The notes: generated by a model from the sequence alone, not told the origin. Counted from the first letter of the stretch, positions 33,831 through 45,257 are shown. The stretch: DNA of 64,000 bases from Chionoecetes opilio (GCA_016584305.1 JACEEZ010020543.1:93501-157500); one strand, 5' to 3'. Numbers and translations are program-made.

Positions 33831-35019
33831 AGCGGAAATAGATGGGCTGTTTCCTTAAAAAAAACCAAGCCCCTGTCCATCCAGCAGTGAATGGGTACCG
33901 GGTGTTAACATGGGGCTTGTGACCCGCCTCCCAGGGTGGTGGCTTCAGCCAACACTAGAGGAGAGGAGAAGACCTATAGATAGTATGCACTGATGGCACG
34001 AAGCTCCACCCCGAGCACATGGCTGGCCGACAGTGGCCGTGCGGTGATGTAAACAAAGGACATTACTTCCCCTGTAAACGCGGTACACACACGCTTATTA
34101 ACCTCTTTTTTGAGGGCTGGGAAAGTGATTGATGGTGTTTATCTGTCAGACTATGTCCTCCAGATGTTGGACTCTGGAGCTATTCCTCGTTACATTGAAA
34201 AATGTAAGGAAATAGGGAATATAGATCCATATAACATACCGCGGCACAAATAGAAGGACATCACGACTCTGCTTGGTGGCGATCTTCCAGACTTATTACG
34301 CCACAGTGATATATACCACTACCTTGTGAGCTTGAAAAGTATATACTATAATCACTACCCATGTCTACAATTCTTAAAGAGTAGTCAATTCGCACTGCAG
34401 TTTAATACACAGCTTAAGGGGAGAGTCCGCCGTGAATTTTAAATTGCATCTACGGTCATGAATAATTTATATGTTGTGTATATTAGCACCCTTGTTATCA
34501 CATGAAAATTTCAAGCTGATCAGATGAAAGGAAAAATTTGAAAAAATTAAGGAACCTATTTTTGTCGGTTTTTTATGAAATTTTGAATTGCATCTTCTCA
34601 GCCATTTTTTGACCGATTTCCTTGTGATATGAGCATATGATAATTCATTGTTATTCCAACCATTTTTTCTGAGAATATTTTGAAAATTGTTTTCGAATTT
34701 TGTTTTTATATTGCTAAAACAAAAATAAAAAAATAAAAAATTTTAAGGATAATTTTCCCATATATCAAAACTAAGACTTTAAAACAAAAACAAAATCAGA
34801 ACAGATTTTTCTACGATATTTGATTTTGTGTGTCCTAAAGTTTCGTGAAAATCGTGCCAAAAAATAAAAGCAGAGATGAATTTTATGTTCATTTTATACT
34901 AGTTTTGAGAAAAACGCGTTTGAAGTTTTGCTAAAGTTTCTGCGCTCCAGTGAAGGTACTATACTGTCAATGCTACTTTCATATGAATTTTATGGGATCA
35001 GTAATCACCAGTCGTGGGC

Positions 35020-35160
35020 GTTGCGATAAGTAAAGCGATAATGCGATAAAGCGATAATATCGCTTTAACCGAAAATTTACCGCTTATCGTTTATCGCAAG
35101 ACCGGAAAAACTTATCGCTTATATTTATCGCTTTCAAATTTCCCGCGATAAATCCAGCGA
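35020..35160. promoter_or_regulatory. Subterminal GCGATAA repeats, left end of the hAT
   Basis: Many copies of GCGATAA and TTATCGC in both orientations, mirrored at 36380-36500. These are probable binding sites for the transposase, by analogy with other hATs. Confidence 0.7.
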
Positions 35161-35620
35161 TAAAGTAGAAGACGAAAAACCGTTACGGCGGGAGGTTACA
35201 GGCTCATTGTTACGCGGCAAGCAGATGCGGCCAGGCGCCTGGCGGCCCGCGCTTCTGTTGTCAGTTTCTTTGAATAGCCCCCCAAACTGGACGCATCTGA
35301 TCTCAGCTCTGTGTTTCATTGTGCTACCAGCGATCCAAAGCTTCTTTGTGTGTTATAACTTATATATACTTAATTCTTATTGTATATTGCTATCTTAACT
35401 AAATATCTAATTAATATATATTAGTTTTATATATTTTTTGCGTTTTGAGGTGCGCCTCGCGCGTGCGTTCGTACGAACGTCGCGTGATTTTGTGTTTTAA
35501 CTTTTCCTTTTCAGGAAATCGTTTAGGTTTTTGCGTTTTATATTGCGTTATTAATTAGTGTCGCGGCGGGCGCGCTTCATTGTTCGAGAATAGTGAATTT
35601 AGTGATTAGTGAGTGTCAAG

Positions 35621-36190
35621 ATGTCAGGCAAGAGGACAGTGGAGGACTTTTTCCGCCGACCCATTTCCGCTTTTTCCAGCGCCGACCCATTTGCAGAGCT
35701 GTGTGACACAACCCAGGCTGACCAGGAGGACGACCTGGAAGAGGACATCAAGAAGGAGCTGCTGGCTTGGAAGAGGAGCAAGGAGGTAATAAGACTATTG
35801 TGCTTAAAACTTATTGCTTTGTTCTTACATACTAGCAAATGTAATGTTGCGATAAAATGTTGCGATAATTGGGCTAACAAATGTAATATTGCGATAATAT
35901 AAATTAAATATTTGTAATTGTTGCAGGCAACACTGAAGAAGTCGCACTTCCCAGCAAAGTATAGGGACCAGTGGGTGACCCTCTTCATCAAGTACAACAC
36001 TGGGATCCCAAGCTCAGCAGCAGTGGAGCGATTATTCAGCACAGCTGGGGACGTCCTGAGGCCAAAGAGGGCGTGCCTCAGTGAGGACAACTTTGAGTAT
36101 CTGGTGTTTTTGAAGGGAAACCTCCACCTCCTCAAGCAGAAGTTCAAGGTGCCAAGGGGGGTGGATGAGGAGGATGAGGAGATGTTTTAA
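35621..36190 (+). CDS. Two-exon hAT-derived protein with only the dimerisation domain
   Basis: Exon 1 is 35621-35785 (MSGKRTVEDFFRRPISAF), ending AAGGAG|GTAATA. Exon 2 is 35927-36190 after TTGTTGCAG. The junction is phase 0, giving 142 aa. Exon 2 holds the hAT C-terminal dimerisation motif (NTGIPSSAAVERLFSTAGD, RPKRACLSEDNFEYLVFLKGN) and an acidic tail. No BED finger and no DDE catalytic core are present, whereas full hAT transposases have 500-700 residues. Both exons are free of stops, and AATAAA follows at 36267. It may be a deletion product or a real product that could dimerise with the active transposase. The splice sites are my reading. Confidence 0.7.
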
Positions 36191-37236
36191 ATTGTTGTAT
36201 TTGTGTTTGTGATGTTGTGCTGTGATAGTTTTGTTAATTTGTCTTCATTAAATGTTGTTATAAAGTAATAAAATGTTAATTTCGGGTCCTTTAGTCTTTT
36301 ATTAAGTAATATATGGTGTTTTAAGTGTAAAAAAGATGTTTTTAAATGCATAAGTAGCAAAAATAGAGTATTTTTGGATTTATCGCAGGATTTATCGCTT
36401 ATCGCTTTAAGGTATTTTGGAAATTTATCGCTTTATCGTTATAGGACTTAGCGGAAAAATTTATCGCTATATCGTTATCGCTTTATCGCAAAATTTATCG
36501 CTGCCCACCACTGGTAATCACATATCAATGCATGCATAAAAGGATCTGCACCTTGTCCCCCCTTATAAAGGTATTAATTAATCGCTCAAAGGCGAGGGTG
36601 TCAGGGCGCGCCACGCCCCTCATTGTTGCAAGGTTCCATCAAAATTCACCAGGTGCATAGCTTTTGGTTGGAATTCCTTTGTCTGTCTTCCTCTTCTTGT
36701 TTATTGTCTTCTTCGGTGTAATTCTTCTCTTTTCTCTCTTTTCTAGTCCTTTTTGGATGTATACATTTGTTCCAAAAATTTTTGTGAACAGGTTGCACTT
36801 TTCATATCCAAAATTGTGTTCCAGAATTGTTACCTGGGTAACAAACTTCACCCTGAAGATTGCTGCTGTTGTTGTTTTTAAAGGCTTAGTTTTGATATAT
36901 GGGAAAATTATCCAAAATTTTTTTTTTTTTTTTTTTTTTACAAGTTTTGAAAGTTTAAATGCCCCTCGCTATGGGCATTTAAAAAAAATTCCGATTGAAA
37001 TAAATTCCACCATTCGAAAGCCAAAGGATAGGGTGTTGCCATAGACCATATAACTCAAATTCGTATATTAAGAAATTATTTTAATATTTTCACGGCGGAC
37101 TCTCCCCTTAAGCACTGCAAATGTAGTAATACTAATGAGCTGCAGCTACTGTGTGCGTGAGAGAAACAGACCAAACGGTGACTGTGGTGTGAGGGAGCGG
37201 AGGCCGGCGGAGAGAGCCTTGCTCAGTCGCTCACAC

Positions 37237-37598
37237 AGTAGTCCAGCAGATAAACGCCAAATATGTGCTTGACCTCTTTTTGGAGTATAAAGTTTTCTTT
37301 AATGTTGATTATTGATGGTAAGGGCATATATATTCAGAAACTGCCGGATGACATCTTGTCATACTTGAGCAATTTGTGCTAGGAGGCGAAATCCAAGATG
37401 GTCGCCATCGAATCTGGGAAAATCTATTTTCCTCATATCTTCGTAACTATATGAGATAGAAACACGAATGAAAGGTCCTTTTATATGTTTTCAGGCATCA
37501 AGATTACAATGCTGCCATTATTATATCAATAAAACACACAAAAAACAAGATGGCCGCCATAAATGTGTTTTTCATTGCAGAAAATTGACTTTCTCAAC
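37237..37598. repeat. Left terminal inverted repeat of copy b element
   Basis: Pairs with 40693-41054. It contains AAGATGGTCGCCAT and AAGATGGCCGCCAT words resembling YY1-type sites. Confidence 0.85.
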
Positions 37599-38066
37599 AG
37601 CCATTGCTACATGGCATGTAAAAGCTGGTTCAAGTATTGTAGTATAATTGTGTACATATTCGCGATGTTCTGCTGACGTGTGAGGGGTGTTGGTGTGCTC
37701 GTGTGCGGAGATTTCCCTAGACGTGTTTGTGCGCTGCGTGGCGGCCGGCCGGCGATTTTTTTCCCAAACAGGTTCGCAAACTTTCAGTTAAGGTTAGGTT
37801 AGGTTAGGTTAGGTTCAGGTATACTTTCCAATGGTAACTTTGTGTGGGAATCACAATGAGGTTATTTTCAAGAAAATCCTGTCGTTATTTTCAGAGCTAC
37901 AGCCATGCGTAGAGGGCCGCCAACCTTTGCAAAAAGGGAAAAAAAAATTCTCGGCCGGCCGCGGGCGGGGTGAAGGCAGTGCGCTAGGGAGCTTGGGAAG
38001 GTATGGAGGTGTGTGTGTGAGCTGTGTGTCAGTCAATACAGTAGCCGATTGTCTCATGTATATAAT

Positions 38067-38330
38067 CTTGTTAACTGATGTTTAGTACATATACATTCAG
38101 AAACTGACAGGCGACATCTTATCACAATTGAGCAACTTTTGCTGGGAGCATAAATTCAAGATGACCGCCACCGATTCTGGGGATATATAATTCAACTCGT
38201 ATCTTCGTTACTAGATGAGCTAGAAACGTGAATAAAAGGTCATTCTATATGTTTCAGGTATAAGGAATCCAATGACGCTATGATTTTTTAGAATAAAACA
38301 CAAAACAATCAAGATAGCCGCCATACAAAT
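38067..38330. repeat. Diverged internal duplicate of the left TIR
   Basis: CATTCAGAAACTGACAGGCG, GAGCTAGAAACGTGAATAAA and AAGATAGCCGCCAT repeat the order of 37325-37570 in direct orientation with many differences. Confidence 0.75.
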
Positions 38331-38420
38331 ACATGTGTAGTTAAGTTTATAATGAAATATTTTGTTTGTTTCTAGGTATTTGCAATGGTACTTGTGCGGT
38401 GCGGTGGTACTTCGTAAGTC

Positions 38421-40453
38421 ATGGCCAGTGAGTGCTTCTTCAAATGGAGGTTTGCGTGTGATAACAACCCAGAAAAACTGATCGAGTCTGGACTGAGAAG
38501 AATTGAAACCATCATCAAGTGCAGCAAAATATATCTCGACGGTAAACATCAAGTATACTTGAGGACTCTGTGCAAGAGGATCGTGACTTTACTGTGAAAT
38601 GCCATAAGAGCTGTGTATGTACATATACATCCAACACTCAGATACAGAGACATCTCAAAAGAACAAACCAAAATGACGGACCTTCTGTGATTCCCCCCAA
38701 GAAAACATGACTTTCATGTGCTTCAAGCTTTATCTTTCAGGAACAATGTTTATTCTGTGGGGAGGAATGTACGTTGGATAAAGATACAAAGAATCCTGCT
38801 CGGTGGAAGCCAGCATACCTGTGTCGTGAAATTGCACGAAAAGGAGAGAAATCGCTGAAGCAGTATCTGCTAGAAGCATGTGATTACAGGGATGACGAGT
38901 GGGCCACCACTGTGAGAGTGCGCATACAGGGAGCCATCAGTGACTTACACGCAGCAGACGCACGATACCATGTTTCATGCAGATGCAAGTTTACAGGACA
39001 GAGAGCACTTACATGTGCTGCAGGCTCGACATCAAACTCTGTAGAGGTGGATGCTGCTGACACGAGCTGGCACCAATCCCAACATCAATGTTCACAGATG
39101 CAGGAGAGATGAGATGCTCAACAGGAAAATCCGTGTTGAAGACTCAACTGAAAGTTGAGGTCTCATCCAGAAATGCACCAAACACAGACATCACAATCAT
39201 CGATGGTTCTGCTCTCCTCTGGGTGATACACTGGCCTGTGGGTGGTACAGTAAAAACGTATGTGTCAAACTTCAGACAACATTTTGAGAGGAAACTGCAA
39301 AAAGGAGATGTGTACTTTGTGTTTGATCGGTACTATGAGTACAACACAAAAGGTGTCACAAGAAGTGCGAGGAACACTAAAGCCAGTAGAGTTCACCAGC
39401 TCAAGGTTACAACGGAGCTGCCATCACAGAAAGTAATCCTGACTGTCACTGAAAACAAGAAGCAGCTCATTGACAAAATCTGCACTGAACTCAAAGGAGA
39501 CGCTTCGTTCCATCGAAACCACATACAGAATCACAAGCTGATCATCACATCCCAAGACAAAACTCCGATTGAGATCAGCAATGGAGGACTTATCATCAAC
39601 AGAGGGGATATGAACACTACACATGAAGAGGCAGATATCATCATCATTCAACAAATGCTCATGGCTGCAAAGGAGAAACCCACAAGCATCACTGTCTTAT
39701 CAGATGACACAGACGTGTTTGTACTGCTTCTACATTACTATCTGGAAGATGGTCTTAAGTTCATGGTGAGTATGGAATCTCCAATCAAAGATCGAGCAAT
39801 AGTCGATATCGGTAAGACCATTGAGAAGCACATAGATATCATACCAGAAATCCTAGCTGCTCATGCACTTTCTGGTTGCGACACAGTTGCTTGCTGTTTC
39901 GTCATTGGAAAAAGCACTGTTCTGAAAGTTGTAAGAAGTGGACTTCTTCTGTCACTTCTGGGACAAATTGATTCTGCGTTGCCCTCGGTGATACAGCAAG
40001 CAACGAAATTCATGACTGCTTGCTATGGACAGAACAACAGTGACACGATGTCAAATGCACGACTCAGTGCTTGGGCAGCAAAAACAGGCAAAGGGTATAC
40101 ATCAACACAAAAATTATGCTCTCTACCACTGACCAGCGAGGCCTTCGAGGAAAACCTGAAACGTGCGCATCATCAAGCATCCATATGGCGCGCCGTGAAA
40201 GACGCAGATCCACCAGAACTGGGCGTTGAAAAATATGGATGGAAGAAAGATGAAACCAACTTTTCACTTGTACCTACGACAGTCACATACAGTCAGCCTT
40301 GCACCAGATGCTGTCTTGCGACTGATCAGGTGTGGATGCGAGAGTGACACACCTTGTCGTTCATCCAGATGTGGCTGCCGGAGTGCCAATCTGCCGTGCA
40401 CAATGTTCTGTGCCTGTCACGGTGGAATTTGCTGCAACACAAATGCTTTGTGA
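38421..40453 (+). pseudogene. XPG-like nuclease family protein (copy b), nearly complete
   Basis: The likely start is ATG 38421 (MASECFFKWRFACDNNPEK). After a shift near 38555 come the words CHKSCVCTYTSNTQIQRHLK. A TGA at 38708-38710 interrupts the frame before a zinc-binding EQCLFCGEEC and YHVSCRCKF. After another shift near 39090, frame 39088-40347 (419 codons) has the nuclease: IIDGSALLW (Asp39), YFVFDRYYEYNTKGVTRSAR (Asp80), THEEADIII (Glu181, Asp183), LSDDTDVFVLL (Asp207, Asp209) and LSGCDTVACCFVIGK (Asp265). These match the metal-binding acids of FEN1/XPG enzymes. The last frame (to 40453) gives a CXC-like cluster, IRCGCESDTPC, CGCRSANLPC, MFCACHGG. It has three shifts and one stop. Confidence 0.8.
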
Positions 40454-40692
40454 CTTGTGACAGTGACTATCAGTCGAAAAATCAAAATCCATATCTTATG
40501 TTTAACAGAATACATAAATGTTTTCAGTGATTAAACCAACAAGTTGTCTCATGTGATTTAACCAGAAATTAACTCATGCGTCGTTGCAATAAATGCAAAA
40601 TAATATACAAATAAGCGTTTATTTTATGAATAATACCACACAGACCTTGCCAATCCGTGCTAGTGCATGTCATTAATCAGATCTAGTAATGG

Positions 40693-41054
40693 CTGTTGAG
40701 AAAGTCAATTTTCTGCAATGAAAAACACATTTATGGCGGCCATCTTGTTTTTTGTGTGTTTTATTGATATAATAATGGCAGCATTGTAATCTTGATGCCT
40801 GAAAACATATAAAAGGACCTTTCATTCGTGTTTCTATCTCATATAGTTACGAATATGAGGAAAATAGATTTTCCCAGATTCGATGGCGACCATCTTGGAT
40901 TTCGCCTCCTAGCACAAATTGCTCAAGTATGACAAGATGTCATCCGGCAGTTTCTGAATATATATGCCCTTACCATCAATAATCAACATTAAAAAAAACT
41001 TTATACTCCAAAAAGAGGTCCCATGGTACTTCTGCCGGACTACAGGGAGTACTG
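40693..41054. repeat. Right terminal inverted repeat of copy b element
   Basis: Inverted copy of 37237-37598, with near identity over the inner 300 bp. Confidence 0.88.
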
Positions 41055-41459
41055 AGGGTGGCGCGCTTGCTTATTCTGCGATTGATGATGATATTTATTT
41101 AGTTAACGCTAATGTATGCATGGTGCTAATTCATTTATCAGAAAACTAAATATAACAATGGAAAGCCAATGCAATTTCGCTTCTACTAATGCTGCCCATT
41201 AACTTTTATAAAAATCCTGCCTGCGCCACCACGGGCGAGGGCCAACCATCACACCCCTCGAGTACAGGGCCTACCATCCCGCCCCTGGAGGTCACTGCCT
41301 AACCCAAAAAAAAAAAAAAAAAAAAAAAAAAAAGTGTATGAAGATGCGCGAAACTCGGGGAGATAATGCACAAAAGTCGGGATGGTAAGAATTTAGGACT
41401 CGGCGCAAAACTCGAGGATCGCGAAACTCGGATATTGTGAAACTCGGGAGGGTACTGTA

Positions 41460-41780
41460 CTGTTCTCATTTCTCTTCCTCTCGGATAACTTTCCATCCAG
41501 GTTTTGATCATCCCTATGATTCCTCGTATATTTTCCAATTTCCAAAGTAGCCTCTCATGTAGAACTATATCAAATGCCTTTTTAAGAACTAGATATACAC
41601 AGTCTGCCCACCCATCTCTTTCTTGTGTTGTATCAATTACTTACTCCTGAGTAAAAGCTTATTATGTTAGTCACACATGATCTCTTTTTCGTAAAACTAT
41701 ACTGCCGGTCTGTTATTATATCTTCATTTGCCAGGTATTCCGTCCATTGCTTCTTTATTATTTTATGTGTGTTGGAGTGG
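41460..41780 (-). pseudogene. RT fingers/palm part of the split retrotransposon
   Basis: The minus strand gives the words KKQWTEYLANEDIITDRQYS, then KKRSCVTNIISFYSGVSN, a decayed palm motif A, and IGMIKTWMESYPRGREMRTV ending at the T2b junction. The first part of the palm motif is frameshifted. Confidence 0.8.
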
Positions 41781-41945
41781 TTGTGAGAGAGACAAAACTT
41801 TTTGAAACAAAACGAAACTTTTTGAAACAAGTGAACGATGAGGGCAAGTGAACGATCCATTCTAGGGTGAGGCAGGTGATGCAAGGTTCAAGGTTACGAT
41901 ACTGCTGGCGTGCCGCGCTGACACCGTAGCTCACGCAGCGTCTTA

Positions 41946-42810
41946 TGCGGGGTTCACACTACACGTATTTGCTACGTGCGTCTTGTCAACGTGACGTCAC
42001 CGTGACGTCACTTCCTGCTTGTGTGACCTTGGAAGACGTGCGTCTCGAGACTCCAAGATTCGGAGCCGCCAATTCTTTTGGCGGGCTTTCTCCAGAATGC
42101 GGGAGCGGTGGTGCCACAATTTATAGAACATTATACGTAACTAAGTTTTGCAATATCAAAATAATGCTGTTTCCAAGGTCTGATTTAAAATATATTTATT
42201 ATCAGTGATTCTGGAAGACAATATTAGTAATGGAAGACATACATGATGTGAAAATATTGTGCCCCACTGCTTGAAGGCGGAACAGCGGCAACGCTGCTTG
42301 AATGTAAGCTCCACCACCACCACTACCTCTGGTGTATTTTCCTGCATTATTTCTCGTGTTCTCTAGTTCTAACCCTCTCACGTGCCCCTCTAGTAGCTAC
42401 TATATACCATCCTTCCTACAGCATCATGCTACGCCACCAACACCCTCTACAGGCCGTGCAATAGGTAGTAATTATTAGTGACTTGAAAAATAGCGCCACG
42501 ACTGCGATATGTGGCAATAACTGTGGCCTCCGCTATACAGAATCCACTTATAACCGTTGCAATAGCGCTGTTATCAGGGATTGTAGCGCTATATAGGTAG
42601 GGCAGGGAGTGAAGGGGGATATAGTAAAGGGAATAATAGGTGTTTCATGGGGTACAAAAGGGAGGAAGTAAGGAAAGCAAGGCGGTTTTATACTGCAATG
42701 TTTTCTGATAACAGCGAGCGGGAGTGAGACGAGGTAACGTCATCGTGACGTCACGGTGACGTCACGATAACAAGATGCACGTAGCAAAAACGTGAAGTGT
42801 GAACCGGGCC
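41946..42810. mobile_element. Harbinger-like MITE with CRE-type palindromes
   Basis: Inverted ends of about 65 bp (GGTTCACACTACACGTATTT / GGTTCACACTTCACGTTTTT) are flanked by TTA at 41943-41945 and 42811-42813. Each arm carries two TGACGTCA octamers. It is 865 bp with no ORF. Confidence 0.82.
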
Positions 42811-42813
42811 TTA

Positions 42814-43559
42814 CTCTAGAGCCTTCACTACCACACTCACTCATCTTTACTCACCGTGAGGCATCTCAACAACTGCAATTAATTTCTGTATCCACACCTG
42901 TTTCCGAAGAGAGAAGCGATGGTGCAATGAATGGACGTTAATGAGTGTATAATTGAGAATAACTATTCCTGCGACCGGTACAAACGGGGGAGATTGGTTA
43001 CTCATTCAGTCACCCACACTCACCCATCATCTCAAAGCTAGAAGGACTTGTCAAGAGGGTTTCCCAACGTGTGGTCATGTGAAAGAGGGACTCTCCATAT
43101 ACTCGCGAAGACAACGAGGGACGTGACGTGACGGTACCTATACAACCTGGTTCTACAATAAACAATTAGTAGCTAAGTACAAGTATTTTAGCTGACTCTA
43201 CAATTACATTTAATTATTTAATTACACACACATGATGAATAAAGTTTTATTTCTTATCGTTAATAGGGAGGGAATCTTATCAGTGAATAACAGTTTGCCC
43301 TTAGGTACGTTTTCTTTCTAGGCAAGGGGACTCTCTGCTATTGAAAGAGAAAACGGTACTTTTTAGCGATTACTCCGGTAGATGAAACATAATTTTATAT
43401 AAAAAAAAATTCTCTAACAATTTTTCTTCTTCCACTTACGGAGGCATTTCACGTATGTAATTAACAAATTATAACTACGTTATTTGTCTCATGTAATGGC
43501 ACTAAGTAAGAAAGAGTTAGAAGAACTTACTAAAGCGTATTTATGTCAAATCACTCACT
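42814..43559. other. Unassigned sequence
   Basis: No ORF, RNA gene or repeat end recognised. It may include the 5' part of the gypsy remnant that follows. Confidence 0.4.
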
Positions 43560-43599
43560 GGGAAAAGAGGTGATAAGCTAGAAACATCGACTTTCGGTG

Positions 43600-44547
43600 T
43601 AGTTCCCTCAATTCATGTCTCTAATGCTTGCGTGAATCCCACTGCGGGCTGGAAACTCATGAAAGCCACGTTTGTCGGTGATCATGAAATTCCCGATCGG
43701 ATGGCGATGCGTGTTCCAGTGGCGATTCCTGATGAACCTATAGACAGTGAAGTATGTCTCGATGGCCCCAGTAAAGTATAACGAATGGCCGTAGAGGCGA
43801 CACTTAGCACTGTCAGCATAGGACATGTCACATCAGCATTGGTTGTAAACACCACGGGTGGACCAGTGCGAGTTAAACATGGAGTTTTCCTTGGGGAAGG
43901 GTTGGTGTATGACCGAAAGCTGGTACCTGAACCATTGGAGTTGCCTTACTGCTTGTGTCGCTATGGTGCAGAAGTCCGCCGTTGACATCGAGCAGGGTCT
44001 GGTACCAACTCTAAGTTCGCTTGTCAACGTCGTGGACTGCCCGGAGTAAAAGCACTCGCTCTTGGAACTCTTGAGTCAGTACCGAGATGTCATTGCACTC
44101 CCCGGTGAAGCTCTTGGTGCTACCGATAAAGCGGAGCATCACATTAAACTCAGTCCAGGGACCAAACCTGTCTACATTCCTGCTTACAGGCTACCTCACA
44201 GCCAACGGGTTGTAGTAGATACACCTGTAGAGGAAATGTTGGAGCAAGGAGTTATTCAACACTCGTACTTACCCTGGAACAGTCCTTTGTTCCTCGTCCC
44301 GAAGAAGGACGGAACTTTTTGCCCAGTTATAGACTTTCGGCGAGTGAATCAGGTCTCAGAAGATGACAGGTATCCGTTGCCAGTCTTAAAAGATCTGCTC
44401 ATGTCGTTAAGTCGGGCTAATAAAATGTTCAGTAGCTTGGACTTTTTGTTGGGGTACTGGCAGGTACCCATGGCAAAATCCTCCAGAGAGGTTACGGCGT
44501 TCAGCACGCCGGGAGGTCACTATGAATGGCTTCGGATGCCGTTTGGC
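43600..44547 (+). pseudogene. Gypsy protease-adjacent region and N-terminal reverse transcriptase
   Basis: 43785-43985 reads MAVEATLSTVSIGHVTSALV and LVYDRKLVPEPLELP, the segment usually found after protease. 44062-44547 reads AEHHIKLSPGTKPVYIPAYR, WNSPLFLVPKKDGTFCPVID and GHYEWLRMPFG, which stops at the insertion. The TAA at 44047-44049 and a shift separate the two frames. Confidence 0.85.
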
Positions 44548-44879
44548 CAGAGAGCTTCACAGAGAGGTGTCACTCGGGCCGCGCCATTTTGGATTTTGAA
44601 CAGGTGGCGCCGCTATGCAGATGGTGCACTCCGTCAAAAGTGTCACAATGCTTATATCATTACTGTGCACGGTGTTGTGCCTTTTCAATACCCCAAGACG
44701 CAAATATATGTAGTATTAAGTTAAAATAATGAACTGAAGTGGTATTGATGGATGCATTTTTTCTTTTATTACACCTTTTGTTCCTTTTGTATTTCATACC
44801 GAAGCCCCGTCATTCCAATAAATTGTCTCCAATCTCAATACCCTCTCCCCCCCACACATTTTGTTTTAGCTTAAGTCAA

Positions 44880-45252
44880 AATGGGTGGGTGGTGATGGGT
44901 AATGGGTGAGTGAATGGGTGGGGGTGATGGGTAATGGGTGTGGGGTGATGGGTGAGTGAATGGGTGATGGGTTTGTGGGGGAATGGGTGGGGGGTGATGG
45001 GTAATGGGTGAGTGAATGGGTTAGGGGTGATGGGTAATGGGTGAGGGAATAGGTGGGGATGATGGGTATGGGTGGGGAATGGTTGGGGGTGATGGGTAAT
45101 GGGTGAGTGAATGGGTTGGGGGTGATGGGTAATGGGTGAGGGGAATGGGGTGGGGTGATGGGTAATGGGTGTGGGGTGATGGGAGTGAATGGGTGGGGGT
45201 GTGGGTTGGGGGGTGATGGGTGTTTGGGTGGGGGAATAGGTGGGGGGTGGGG
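44880..45252. repeat. G-rich minisatellite, left block
   Basis: Irregular tandem GGGTGATGGGTAATGGGTGA words. The plus strand has many GGG runs and could form G-quadruplexes. The proline-rich minus-strand ORFs here are artefacts of this repeat. Confidence 0.92.
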
Positions 45253-45257
45253 GGGGG

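Larger units (their letters stand above)
35009..36513 (+). mobile_element. hAT element with intact short gene
   Basis: The ends CAGTCGTGGGCG and (inverted) CAGTGGTGGGCAG are flanked by a perfect 8-bp duplication GTAATCAC (35001-35008, 36514-36521). Subterminal arrays of GCGATAAAGCGATAA-type words line both ends (35020-35160, 36380-36500), the usual transposase-binding layout. It is 1505 bp, shorter than autonomous hATs. Confidence 0.93.
34418..37107. mobile_element. piggyBac-like TTAA element containing a hAT
   Basis: TTAA at 34414-34417 and 37108-37111 flanks perfect 19-bp inverted ends (GGGGAGAGTCCGCCGTGAA). Inner inverted similarity includes GATAATTTTCCCATATATCA near 34750 and its complement near 36900. 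The 2690 bp include 1505 bp of the hAT. No piggyBac transposase is present. Confidence 0.88.
37237..41054 (+). mobile_element. Long-TIR element carrying an XPG-like nuclease (copy b)
   Basis: Arms of about 330-360 bp at 37237-37598 and 40693-41054 are inverted copies. Shared words include GACCTCTTTTTGGAGTATAA, GAAACTGCCGGATGACATC and AACAAGATGGCCGCCAT. Beyond GACCTC the match continues weakly to GTAGTCC(A/G)GCAGA. A diverged second copy of the left arm lies at about 38067-38330. The element is about 3.8 kb and its only protein is the nuclease family member at 38421-40453. No clear target duplication was found. Confidence 0.8.
33449..41457 (-). mobile_element. T2b, T2 element expanded to 8 kb by nested insertions
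   Basis: The left end CAGTACCCTCTCAAGTTTCG and right end CGAAACTCGGATATTGTG...GGGAGGGTACTG are flanked by TA (33447-33448, 41458-41459). Arms 33449-34400 and 41030-41457 match T2a in reverse. Between them sit a TTAA element and a nuclease element. With the insert and one TA removed, the retrotransposon frame around it stays open. Confidence 0.88.
32442..41780 (-). mobile_element. CR1/Jockey-type retrotransposon fragment split by an 8-kb composite
   Basis: The 3' end is at 32442 (inverted AACTAGGTAAATA). The RT reads on the minus strand from about 41780 to 41460 and from 33446 to 32605, split by the T2b composite 33449-41457. It is related to but distinct from the element at 9639-13912. It is 5'-truncated near 41780. 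Confidence 0.88.

Noticed and set aside
36664..37044. Phenylalanine-rich ORF
   Set aside because: AT-rich arm of the TTAA element. The frame crosses a poly(T) and overlaps the inverted terminal repeat.
37790..37813. Telomeric TTAGG repeat
   Set aside because: Only about four units inside a transposon. Useful as a weak arthropod hint, not a telomere.
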